NCBI RefSeq assembly: GCF_029223285.1
Contig: NZ_JARHUJ010000005.1
Span: 310,001-374,000, forward strand
Direction: 5' to 3'
Origin: Paraflavitalea sp. CAU 1676
GTDB taxonomy: Bacteria > Bacteroidota > Bacteroidia > Chitinophagales > Chitinophagaceae
DNA length: 64,000 bases
Positions 54,370 through 63,900 of this stretch are shown here, in pieces. The notes beneath the pieces were generated by a model. The model had not been told where the DNA came from. It ran no database searches and was given only the letters and a program-made list of their open reading frames with translations. Both the position numbers and the translations under genes were made by a program. The stretch's first letter is position 1. Each line of letters opens with the position of its first letter.

Positions 54370-55497
54370 ATGAACTTCAAGCACCTGATAGCGGCCGGTA
54401 TGGCCTGCTTCCTCATCACCGCCTCCTGCAATAAAGACGATAATCCACCTTCGGGCAATGGGGGAGGAGGTAATCCGGGTGGTGGTAATCCCGGTGGCGG
54501 CGGCAATACGGGCACTTTAAAGATCTCCGGGGCTACACCAGCCTATGCTTTCTGGGGGAAGGAAGTAACCATTACGGGTACGGGTTTTAGTGCAAATGCC
54601 GCTGATAATATTGTCAGCATCAGAGGTTATGGGGTAACTGTCTCAGATACGGTCATGTCGGTTGATGTGGTGAGCGCTACGGCCACCCAACTGGTAGTGA
54701 AAGTGCCCTATAAGTTGGTGACGGGGGGAGGGGATACCGTTTACCGCGGTTTCGATTACGGCAAGTTCCGGGTGAAGATCAATGACAAGATGGTGACAGC
54801 CGATAGCAACAGCCGGTTCGTGGGCATTCCGTCGATCAACAATATCTGTTATACATTCGGGCAACAGCAATATCAATATGCCGTACAACCCGGCGATTCG
54901 GTGGTGATGTCCTGCGGAATTCCCGGGATCTATGGCAATGATCAGTATTTTGAATCCTTGCGGGTGTACATCAATGGCGCCAAAGTAACGAGTGCCAAGC
55001 GCTTGTTGAATGCGATCTGCGGCGGACTGATCTTTTACCTGCCGCCAAAAGACTACTGCGACCTGAACAATTGCACCGTGCCATCCCCTGGCGGTGTACA
55101 TATACCTACCCGGCCGGCTCGTAAAATGACCTTTCAGCTGAAGATCGAGGGTACAGATATCGCGGGCCCCAAAAAAGAGTTTTATGTGATCAACCAACCC
55201 AATACGCAGGTAGTTGGTACCGTTGGCGGCAATTTCTCGAAGTCGGGCGGCGGCAATCCTTATGGAGAGGTGACGGGTAAATTCTTTCACTTCAAGAATA
55301 TCCGGTGGTCAACTGCGGGGCTGGCCGATGTGCATACCTCACCGCCGGCGCATGATGTCAATTCCACCAGTCTCAAAGTATATATTCCCCTCAGCATATT
55401 GGAAGCTTACGGTAATGGCGCCAGAACATATATGGTCTATGGCATCACCAGTTGTGATGAGGTGATGGCGATTGGGCAGGTAAACATACTTCCCTGA
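54370..55497 (+). CDS. IPT/TIG domain lipoprotein
   Basis: The 375-residue protein starts with a signal ending I-T-A-S-C (lipobox near 20), then a Gly/Asn/Pro linker (repeated G-G-G-N-P) and an IPT/TIG domain (about 50-140; A-F-W-G-K-E-V-T-I-T-G-T-G-F). The rest looks beta-sandwich-like with cysteine pairs (C-G-I-P-G-I-Y, Y-C-D-L-N-N-C) suited to a periplasmic or surface protein. Such lipoproteins often act in glycan binding; nothing here shows the ligand. It is transcribed divergently from the giant kinase gene. Confidence 0.85.
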   Translation: MNFKHLIAAGMACFLITASCNKDDNPPSGNGGGGNPGGGNPGGGGNTGTLKISGATPAYAFWGKEVTITGTGFSANAADNIVSIRGYGVTVSDTVMSVDVVSATATQLVVKVPYKLVTGGGDTVYRGFDYGKFRVKINDKMVTADSNSRFVGIPSINNICYTFGQQQYQYAVQPGDSVVMSCGIPGIYGNDQYFESLRVYINGAKVTSAKRLLNAICGGLIFYLPPKDYCDLNNCTVPSPGGVHIPTRPARKMTFQLKIEGTDIAGPKKEFYVINQPNTQVVGTVGGNFSKSGGGNPYGEVTGKFFHFKNIRWSTAGLADVHTSPPAHDVNSTSLKVYIPLSILEAYGNGARTYMVYGITSCDEVMAIGQVNILP

Positions 55498-55537
55498 GCG
55501 AAGGAAGACTCTGAAGCTGCATCGTCGTAAAAGAAAG

Positions 55538-55570
55538 AAGGCTATGGGATAGGGAACCATAGCCTTTCTT
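55538..55570. terminator. Bidirectional hairpin terminator
   Basis: AAGGCTATGG (55538-55547) and CCATAGCCTT (55557-55566) form a perfect 10-bp stem. Pyrimidines follow on the plus strand (TCTTGTATGTTTTG), and an A-rich stretch precedes it, giving a T-rich tail on the minus strand. It separates the convergent lipoprotein and HopJ genes. Confidence 0.75.
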
Positions 55571-55598
55571 GTATGTTTTGCGGTGGTTGCCGATTTCT

Positions 55599-55940
55599 TT
55601 ATTTAGCCGTGAGGGCCTGTCCTTCAAACACGACGCCGGGCCAGCCGTGCTGCATGAACTGGCGGATGTTCTGGTGGTCGGTGGCGCCGGGCGTATTCAA
55701 TACCGATTGGTAATGTTCTGCAAACAGGTACAAGGTGTCTTCCTTACTCAGGTTGTTCAATTTTGCAAAAGAGAAGACCTTGGCGCTGCCCTGGTTTTGC
55801 GTGGCTTCGTTACGCGCTTCGCCATTGTTGAAGGCGGTGGGCTGATGCTGGTAATAAGTTTCGATAAATTCAATCACCTCTTTGAAGGAGGCAGTATTGG
55901 CTTTTAATTTTGCCAGTAGTGTGGTGAATTGTTCTTGCAT
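55599..55940 (-). CDS. HopJ type III effector family protein
   Basis: ATG 55940 gives 113 residues starting M-Q-E-Q-F-T-T-L-L-A-K-L. The middle Q-H-Q-P-T-A-F-N-N-G-E-A-R-N-E-A near 34-48 and F-S-F-A-K-L-N-N-L-S-K-E-D-T-L near 58-72 match the HopJ (PF08888) family. Despite the name, homologues occur in many bacteria without type III secretion, and the function is unknown. No type III genes are seen in the window. Confidence 0.87.
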   Translation of the reverse strand: MQEQFTTLLAKLKANTASFKEVIEFIETYYQHQPTAFNNGEARNEATQNQGSAKVFSFAKLNNLSKEDTLYLFAEHYQSVLNTPGATDHQNIRQFMQHGWPGVVFEGQALTAK

Positions 55941-56202
55941 GCCCAAAAATATAGAATTAGGACGTTTGACAACAGGAAAAGAGATGAGTTACCGCGGTAT
56001 AAGCCTGCGAGGTGAAATGTCAGTCAAGCAGGTAACGGTAGAACTTTTTACAGGCATTCCGGAAGCGTTTTGGTGGTATTCCAATGCGGCGATGTTGGGA
56101 AGGGCACCCCTGGCCGCCTGACCCGTTTCAATCTTTCTCCAATTTGATTCAATCTTTTTACCCCGGGTTGGGTGGAAATGCTGTTTGCCTTATGTTTGCG
56201 GC

Positions 56203-57312
56203 ATGATCCAACACCCTGCTTCGACGAGCCTGCCAACCACCCGGCAGCATTTTGAGATCCTGGACGGCCTGCGCGGCGTAGCGGCCATCGCCGTGGTTAT
56301 CTTCCACTTCATGGAGATCGCTATTCCCGACCCCAAAAACAACTTTATTGCCCACGCCTACCTGGCTGTGGATTTCTTCTTCTGCCTCTCTGGCTTCGTC
56401 ATCGCTTATGCTTACGACGACCGGTTATCGAAGATGGGTGTATTATCATTTTTCAAACTGCGTCTCATTCGTCTTCATCCTTTGGTGGTGATTACCTCCC
56501 TATTGGGGCTGGTATTGTTTGTGCTGGACCCTTTTAGCCAGATATGGACGAAATATGCCGGCAATCTTTTCCTGCTATTCATTGCTTCCTGTTTCATGGT
56601 GCCTTTTCCCCTGGTACGTGAACGGTATTTCAACAACTTTCACCTCAACCCACCCACCTGGTCTTTGTTCTGGGAATACATCGCCAATATCGTTTATGCC
56701 TTCGTGCTGGTGCGACTCTCTAAGAAATGGTTGTGGGTGCTTGCCGGATTAGCTGCTATTGCCTTGTTTTGGGAGGCACAGGTATATGGCAACCTGGGTG
56801 TAGGCTGGAGTGGCGACAATATTCATGGCGGCGGGGTGCGGGTTGCTTTTTCCTTCCTGGCCGGCATGCTCGTATACCGTTGCAACTGGATCATCAAGTC
56901 GAGACTTGGTTTTGCCGCAGTGGGGATTCTCCTGTCACTTACTTTCCTTATACCTTTTGTTGAGGAGTACAATAAGATCATTGATCCGGTGGTGATCGTC
57001 CTGTACCTGCCCTTGTTGGTAGCCCTGGGCGCCGGCGCCACGCTCTCTAAAAGCGCCGCAGGCTTCTGCCGTTTTTCGGGTAATATCTCTTATACGCTGT
57101 ATATGGTTCACTACCCGTTCATCTGGGTGTTTTTGAGCTACGTGGAAAAGGTGAAGCCCTCGCTCCCGCAAATGCTGGTGATCACGGTAGTAGGTACCCC
57201 ACTGCTCATCGCACTGGCTTACGTGGTATACAGGTATGTGGATGTGCCCGTACGAAAGTATTTGCAACAGCGATTTGTGCAAAAGCCAAGTCCTGTTAAG
57301 GTAAGTGCCTAG
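56203..57312 (+). CDS. Acyltransferase 3 family membrane protein
   Basis: ATG 56203 (M-I-Q-H-P-A-S-T-S) is chosen over a TTG 18 nt earlier. The 369-residue protein opens with E-I-L-D-G-L-R-G-V-A-A-I-A-V-V-I-F-H-F, the family signature including the catalytic-type His, followed by about ten membrane segments. It transfers acyl groups to cell-surface sugars or lipids; the substrate is unknown. Confidence 0.93.
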   Translation: MIQHPASTSLPTTRQHFEILDGLRGVAAIAVVIFHFMEIAIPDPKNNFIAHAYLAVDFFFCLSGFVIAYAYDDRLSKMGVLSFFKLRLIRLHPLVVITSLLGLVLFVLDPFSQIWTKYAGNLFLLFIASCFMVPFPLVRERYFNNFHLNPPTWSLFWEYIANIVYAFVLVRLSKKWLWVLAGLAAIALFWEAQVYGNLGVGWSGDNIHGGGVRVAFSFLAGMLVYRCNWIIKSRLGFAAVGILLSLTFLIPFVEEYNKIIDPVVIVLYLPLLVALGAGATLSKSAAGFCRFSGNISYTLYMVHYPFIWVFLSYVEKVKPSLPQMLVITVVGTPLLIALAYVVYRYVDVPVRKYLQQRFVQKPSPVKVSA

Positions 57313-57338
57313 CGGAATGCCAGCCTGGCCCTCCTGAG

Positions 57339-57767
57339 TCAGCCGGAATGCGTGTCCTCTTTCTTTTTGAGGAACCGCCGTACCAACCTGTTCACGGGGC
57401 CACGTAGCAGCAGGTAGGGAATGATGGCCAGCAGGAAAGCTACCAGCAATGATTCGAACGGGTAAAAAGCATCCTCCGTTTTATCCCTGAATAAGATGAC
57501 GAGCTGGTATACGATATCGAGTATGGTGCCAATGATAAAGATCCTCCCGACATCCGTCCATACTTCACGAACGATTCTTTTCCTTTCGGGCTTGGGCGCT
57601 TTGAAGTAACGCCATAGGTAAGGAACATTACCTGCCTTTGCATCTTTCAAGGCGGCCCGTATGGCAAAGATGATCGATACCGTTGGCTGAAGAAAGAAGC
57701 GCAGGTTGAAAGGTCCTTCAGTTCTCGCCAACAGGTTTTCCCATATGCGTTCTAATATCCCAATCAT
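57339..57767 (-). CDS. Hypothetical membrane protein (142 aa)
   Basis: Two membrane segments are seen, near 76-95 (R-I-F-I-I-G-T-I-L-D-I-V-Y-Q-L-V-I-L-F) and 106-123 (L-L-V-A-F-L-L-A-I-I-P-Y-L-L-L-R-G-P-V), with a basic C-terminus (V-R-R-F-L-K-K-K). The family is not recognised. It converges with the acyltransferase gene (26-nt gap). Confidence 0.7.
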   Translation of the reverse strand: MIGILERIWENLLARTEGPFNLRFFLQPTVSIIFAIRAALKDAKAGNVPYLWRYFKAPKPERKRIVREVWTDVGRIFIIGTILDIVYQLVILFRDKTEDAFYPFESLLVAFLLAIIPYLLLRGPVNRLVRRFLKKKEDTHSG

Positions 57768-57962
57768 AACTTAATACCTCCCTGCTTCAATGCATTGGTT
57801 GCTTTGGGGATGACAACAGCTCCCGGCATGGCCCATTCATGATCTTTCATGGCTTGTTGTTTGAAGTACAACTTACCAACAATTGATCACGTAGTGGTCC
57901 GGACCGCCCGTTTCACCGTTAAAGCAGCAGGATTATACTGATAAACGAGGTGCCTTGGGCTT

Positions 57963-59945
57963 TTACATCCTCAATAAGCGCATGTTGCCCAGTATCCGGT
58001 CGTTCGTTTTGTCGTAGATGGTCAGGATGTAAAGACCTTTTTGTGTTTCTGATAGATGGAATTCAGCGAAAAAGGAATTGATAACGGGTCGCTGAAACAC
58101 CTGTTGGCCGTTTGAGCGAGTGAGGGTGATCAAATAGGACTTCGAGCGGTCCAGACCAGTTACCATGATCCACCTATAGAAAGGGTTAGGGAGTACCCGT
58201 ATCGTTTGTTTGCTTCCATCAGGATCGACTATGCCTGAGAACAGTGACCGCGTTATGACGACGCTGTCGACCGCAGACGCTACTGTATAACAGGTATCGC
58301 TGGTGGTCATCCTTGCGTAGATCTTGTTGGAGCCAATAGCGAGGTTGCCGGATGAAAGTGTTAGTTGATTGCTGGTACTTTGCGCCTGCAGGATACTGGT
58401 AAATGCACGGTCTTTTGCGAATGTATATTGGGGAGTGGTGCCACCTCCTGCCATATTGGTTGCAGTAAGAATGACCGGGGTTGGCAAGACTGGTACGTTT
58501 GTAACATCTGTCGATAATTTTACCAGCGGGGTAACGGCTGTAATCACGATGAAGGTGGCATTGCCGGAAGACGAGGCATGGCCGTTGGTGTAGGTCACGT
58601 CAAATGTTTGTGTGCCGGTGGATAGTGCCGCAGGACTGAAAGTGACGGTGCTGTCGGCCAGGTTTACCGGTAATGCTATGCCGCTCAATTGGACCCTGAC
58701 GTGGGTCTTGCTGGTGTCTGCAGGCAAGTTCATGATCTTCACTTTCTGTGCTCCTGCTGTCTGGCAATAGGTTGCTTTCAGCGCCTGCCATTGTGGTACA
58801 GGAGGCGGTTCTTCCAGTGTGCTTTTCAGTGTATAAAGTGTACTATCGATTGCGATGTACCAGGTTGTGTCGCGGTAATACGTTTTGCCTGCTGCAGTAT
58901 CTATTTGATAAATCGTGCTGCCTAACCGGGGTAGCAGCAACCTGATGATCCTAAATGTATTGCCGTAGCGCGATTGGAGCATGATGTCTCCGTGTGGATT
59001 CAAATGATCCAGGGAGAAGCTGGTGGCCGTGCCGGTCGGTACCTGCGCCTGCACGCCGAGTGTATCTCTTAGCCACAATTGATTGGTGAAAAATGGTACT
59101 TCCGGTGAGAAATAACCGGTGCGAATGAATGCAACAAACTTGTTGTTGACCTGGTATCCGGTTTGTGGAGAGGCATGCCAATCCCTCGTAGGCATGGTTA
59201 GCCCTGCGTCACCCTGTGGGCCGGTGGTGACGGCATAGGTTGTCGATTCGTCTTTGACAGTGTATACTATATTATGCCCATCGGAGAGTGGGTTTGCTGC
59301 TCCTATCGAAATGGTGCCCGGATAGGTGGTTAAGACAGTGTGGCTGTTGTTCAGGTATTTTACCAGGTTTTGGGTGGAGTCGATGTAGGCGACCAAACCA
59401 TTGGCTGCTATTTCATTGCTTGTCCCCAGGCCAGCCGTGTGATCAAGCGCGTAATGGGTAACGAGTGTGTTGGTCTGTGTTGACAGATCACGCAGGAAAA
59501 GGCTGTCCACCAGTGAGATGCCCGCTGAAGCGGAAGTCTTTGCCCAGATGCAAAAGCTGCCGGCCGCTTTCAGGGTACTGGTATCGCTCTGTGCCACGCT
59601 TATTAAAGTACCGTTGTTGAAATCATAAATGCTATCGATTGCCGAAGCGCCTGATGGCCTTGTGCAAAATACAGCACCCTGTGGTGTTACATAACCACTC
59701 ATGACGCGTCCCTGATAGGGGATAGCTGTAATACTTTGGTTCAATACGTCATATAGTCGTGGATTCGATTGCGGGCCATTGTCAATTACAAGCAGTTTAT
59801 TGTAATTAAAATCGATGATCCTGGCTGGTGCTTTTCTGTATTCCTGCAGGTAGAGAATTGTTGGTGATACGGTCGTTTGCGCAACAGCAAATTGCGGCAC
59901 GAACCCGATGATCAATACGGCAATGAATCGTAGTGAACTGGACAT
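57963..59945 (-). CDS. Large secreted protein with T9SS-type C-terminal tail
   Basis: The 660-residue protein has a signal peptide (L-R-F-I-A-V-L-I-I-G-F-V-P-Q-F-A-V-A-Q), a beta-propeller-like N-terminal two thirds (repeated D-S-T-N-L-V-K-Y-type strands), and Ig-like repeats from about 400. The C-terminal 85 residues carry V-L-P-N-P-F near 578, then I-T-L-T-R-S-N-G-Q-Q-V-F and G-L-Y-I-L-T-I, the pattern of a type A type IX secretion sorting domain. This means export across the outer membrane by T9SS is likely. No enzymatic motif is recognised. Confidence 0.82.
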   Translation of the reverse strand: MSSSLRFIAVLIIGFVPQFAVAQTTVSPTILYLQEYRKAPARIIDFNYNKLLVIDNGPQSNPRLYDVLNQSITAIPYQGRVMSGYVTPQGAVFCTRPSGASAIDSIYDFNNGTLISVAQSDTSTLKAAGSFCIWAKTSASAGISLVDSLFLRDLSTQTNTLVTHYALDHTAGLGTSNEIAANGLVAYIDSTQNLVKYLNNSHTVLTTYPGTISIGAANPLSDGHNIVYTVKDESTTYAVTTGPQGDAGLTMPTRDWHASPQTGYQVNNKFVAFIRTGYFSPEVPFFTNQLWLRDTLGVQAQVPTGTATSFSLDHLNPHGDIMLQSRYGNTFRIIRLLLPRLGSTIYQIDTAAGKTYYRDTTWYIAIDSTLYTLKSTLEEPPPVPQWQALKATYCQTAGAQKVKIMNLPADTSKTHVRVQLSGIALPVNLADSTVTFSPAALSTGTQTFDVTYTNGHASSSGNATFIVITAVTPLVKLSTDVTNVPVLPTPVILTATNMAGGGTTPQYTFAKDRAFTSILQAQSTSNQLTLSSGNLAIGSNKIYARMTTSDTCYTVASAVDSVVITRSLFSGIVDPDGSKQTIRVLPNPFYRWIMVTGLDRSKSYLITLTRSNGQQVFQRPVINSFFAEFHLSETQKGLYILTIYDKTNDRILGNMRLLRM

Positions 59946-60094
59946 ACGTTTATGTATTGGCGTCTTACGAAGGTAGCCAGATTTTGGAATGCGGACCTAA
60001 AGGGCAGGATTAAATGTTTCGACCGAAAATCTAACGGCCGAAGAAAATATCTTTAAAAGATTGATTAATAATAGATACCCGATAGCGTTAGCGC

Positions 60095-60463
60095 TTACCC
60101 CGTCATTTTCATTTGATTTTCTTTCCACGAACCAGGCGTTTGGCCGGTCTTCCGTTTGAAAAAGCGGATGAAGTTGGCTTCCGACAATTCACCGGTGAAA
60201 CCGATCTGAATGCTGATCTGTTTCAGATTCATGCCTTCCAGCAATAAAGTTTGTGCTTTTTCGATCCTCAGGTTGGCGAGGTACTCATACGGGCCTTTAC
60301 CGTATGCTGCCGTGAATATCTTCTGCAGTTTCGACCTGTTGACCCAGACCATTTCTGCGAGGTCGGGGATACTGTAATGCCTGCTCAGGTCTTTGGCAAT
60401 AATGCCTGCGGCTTTACGGACCAGCTCACGGTCCGTTTTGGATAGGAATGGTAAGTGTTCCAT
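60095..60463 (-). CDS. AraC-type DNA-binding protein, stand-alone HTH domain
   Basis: The 122-residue protein is only the C-terminal half of a normal AraC regulator: Y-S-I-P-D-L-A-E-M-V-W-V-N-R-S-K-L-Q-K-I-F near 31-51 is the first HTH, and L-K-Q-I-S-I-Q-I-G-F followed by E-A-N-F-I-R-F-F-K-R-K-T-G near 78-107 is the second. The T-G-E-L-S-E insertion after I-G-F is unusual. No ligand-binding domain is present. It is transcribed away from the SusC gene starting at 60991, with a 527-bp gap in between, and could regulate it. Confidence 0.88.
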   Translation of the reverse strand: MEHLPFLSKTDRELVRKAAGIIAKDLSRHYSIPDLAEMVWVNRSKLQKIFTAAYGKGPYEYLANLRIEKAQTLLLEGMNLKQISIQIGFTGELSEANFIRFFKRKTGQTPGSWKENQMKMTG

Positions 60464-60990
60464 TGCGGATAAGGTTTAAACGATTGAATAGGATGCTCTG
60501 CCGGTGCACAGGATGTCTGCACATCGGGAATGTGGAGCCAGTGTTCGGATGCCGTAAAAAAGTGTTCGAAGTTGATCTTGATCGATGGAGGAGTAGTCGC
60601 TGATTAAATATATAAAGAAATCCGGAAGTTTTATGTTAAATCCTATCCATATAAGGGCTAACCCGTAGGTGCATTGCCTTGGTTCGTAACGGCGAGGTGT
60701 ATTGTGGAAGTTTTTGGACAGAATGCGTTTTCCTGCTGGCTTCATTGGTGTTTCGGGATCGTTTTTTTGCCAAACATGCACGAACATTCTGTGCTCCATT
60801 TTGTGCAATCGTTTGTTTGTTCACGCTGTATTTTCTTTCTGTAAATTAAGTGTCGTACCTACTGTTATCAAATTATTACCCCGCCTTTTCGCAGAGGATA
60901 GCATCGTATCATTGCGCGCGAAAAAATAAGCAGTACATCGTATTTACATTTTCCAGATAGAACTCAATCCATCAATTTAATCATCCTTCC
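60464..60990. other. Gene-poor region between AraC-type gene and SusC gene
   Basis: A 110-residue minus-strand frame covers most of this gap but has no recognisable features and poor composition. The promoters of both divergent genes should lie here, but I could not define either one. Confidence 0.45.
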
Positions 60991-63900
60991 ATGACTAGAA
61001 ATTTAAACCGATTGCTAACATGCTTATGTCTGTTGGGCAGTTTACTGTTCAGCCATTACGGGCAGGCTCAGCAAGCTGCTGCTGCCCGGGGTATCGTTCG
61101 TGACGAAAAGAACGAACCTGTTGCAGGCGCTACCGTTACTGTTGAAAACAAAAGCGCTTCATTCAGCGCTACTTCCCAAACCGATGGGGAGGGGGCTTTT
61201 TCCTTTACCGACCTGGCTACGGGCGGTACTTACACGTTCGTCGTGTCGCACCTTGGTTTTGAAAAGCAGGAGTTGAAGGGCTATCGCTATGAGGGTAAGC
61301 CGATCATCCTGTCGGTGCAGCTCCTCAGCACCAGTTCGCAGTTGACCGATGTGGTGGTCGTGGGCTATGGCACGCAAAAGAAAGCCAACCTTACCGGCGC
61401 TGTAGGGCAGGTAGATGCGAAGGCGATCCGCGACCGGCCGGTTGCCAATGCTTCACAAGCTTTGCAGGGTAAGGTACCAGGTTTGAACATTACGTTTGGT
61501 GACGGCCATCCAGGATCAGGAGGCACATTTAATGTGCGGGGTTTTGCCACCGTTACAGGCGGCACTGGCGCTCCGCTGGTATTAGTAGATGGTGTGCCGG
61601 GTAATATCAATATGATCAACCCGCGCGATATTGAAAACATCTCTGTGCTGAAAGATGCCTCGGCGGCAGCCATCTATGGCGCCCGGGCCGCCTTCGGTGT
61701 GATACTGGTTACCACCAAAACGGCGAAGAAGGGTAAAATCATCGTGAACTACAGCAATAACTTCAGCTGGCAAACACCCACCGTGCGTACTGATTTCATG
61801 ACCGATGGGTATGATGTGGCGAAGATGATGGACTCTGCTTTCCTGCGCAGTACAGGCAACACCTATACCCGCTATACGGATAAGGATTATGAAGAGTTGA
61901 AGAAACGTCAAACTGATAAGTCATTGCCTTCGGTTGTTGTAGACAACCGCAACGGCAAGGATATGTACATCTATTACGGCAACACTGATTGGTGGAGCAC
62001 GATGTTCCGCGATTATTCACCTTCGATGCAGCACACGCTGAGCGTATCGGGCAGCAGCGAAAAAGTGGATTACTACCTCTCGGGCCGCTTTCAACAGCAG
62101 AAGGGCATGATGCAGGTGAACCAGGACCAGTACAATGCGTATAACTTCCGGGCAAAGATCAACGCCCGGGTAACGCCCTGGATGACCTTATACACCAACA
62201 CGCAATTGAGTATTGATAAATACAGTTACCCGGGTTGGGGATACAACAGCAATTTCGTGTCCATTACCGTGCATGCGTTGCCGTCTTATGTGCCCGTTAA
62301 TCCCGATGGTACGGCTACCTATCGTACAGAACTGAACAACTATACGATCGGTGATGGCATCTATGCCGACCTGTTGTATGGCAAATCGAAAGGGGAGAAC
62401 CGCAATTACAATGCTACCAATACCGTAGGTGCTACCTTCAAAGTAGCCAAAGGACTCGAGCTCAATGCTAACTATACCTATGAATTGAACCCGGTAACGC
62501 CCGGTGTCAATACACATGAGATCTCGCGGAGAACGAAAGCGCCATGGTCTATTTACCCCGGTGTGACCAGTTATGTGGGTAACGACCGTTTCTATGAGAT
62601 ACTGCGCCTCGATCAATACCATGTGGTCAACGCTTTTGGTACTTATGAAAAGAAGATCAGCAAGCATGGATTTAAAGTAATGGCGGGATACAACCAGGAG
62701 TTCCGTACGTACAAGACCCTGCGCGGTGAGCGATCGGACCTTTTGTCGGAAGACTTGAACGAACTGGACCTGGGTACGGGTACCAACCTCGCTACCGGCA
62801 ATTCGAACGAGTGGGCCTTGTTGGGTTTCTTTGGCCGGTTGAACTACGACTTCGATGGCAAATACCTGCTGGAGCTGAATGGCCGTTACGATGGTACTTC
62901 CCGCTTCCCCAAGGGTAAGCGTTTCGGATTCTTCCCATCTGTATCGGCAGGCTGGCGTATCAGCAACGAAGAGTTCTTCGAACCTTTGAAGGATGTTGTA
63001 TCGGACCTGAAGTTGAGAGGCTCTTACGGTACCCTGGGCAATCAGCTAACGAGCAATTTCTATCCCTCCACAGAAGTAATGGGAAGTGGTCAAAGCAGCT
63101 GGCTCATCGATGGCGCCCGCGCACAGGTGTTGAACGCGCCTACGCCACTGAGTGCCGATATTACCTGGGAAAAGACCAATTCCGTGAACCTCGGTCTGGA
63201 TATCGGTTTGCTGCGTAACCGCCTGGTAGGATCGTTTGATATCTATCGCCGTAAGACGGTCGATATGCTGACGCCCGGGCCCACTTTATCGGCTGTTTTT
63301 GGTGCTTCTTCGCCTGCACAGAATACCGGTGACCTGTTGACCAAAGGTTTTGAACTTTCCCTTACCTGGCAGCAAAGCAATAAAGTAGGTGGTAAAGACC
63401 TGAGCTGGAGCATTGGCGGTGTTTTGTCCGACTACACGGCCGAGATCACCAGTTTCAATAACCCAACGCTTCGTCTCAGCGATCACTACGTGGGCAAACA
63501 ATTGGGTGAGATTTGGGGCTATATCACGGATGGTTATTTCGCGACGGACGAAGAGGCTTCGAAACTCAATGCAGATAAAGTAAGCCAGAGCCTGGTGTAT
63601 CGCCAGATCAGGAGTTCGGCGGGCGAATGGAATCGTCTTCGTGCGGGCGATCTGAAGTTCAAGGACCTCAATGGCGACTCGATCATCAACAATGGTGCAA
63701 ATACCCTTACCAATCCCGGTGATATGCGGGTGATCGGTAACTCGCTGCCCCGTTATTCTTTTGGTATTACCGGTAACGCTTCCTGGAATAATTTCGACGT
63801 ATCGTTCTTCCTTCAGGGTATCGGTAAACAGAACTGGTATCCCGGCAACAATGCCGATAAATTCTGGGGACCTTATTCAAGGGCTTATTATTCCTTTACA

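Noticed and set aside
60476-60808. 110-residue minus-strand frame between AraC-type and SusC genes
   Set aside because: No recognisable domain and poor residue pattern; the region is more likely the divergent promoter region.
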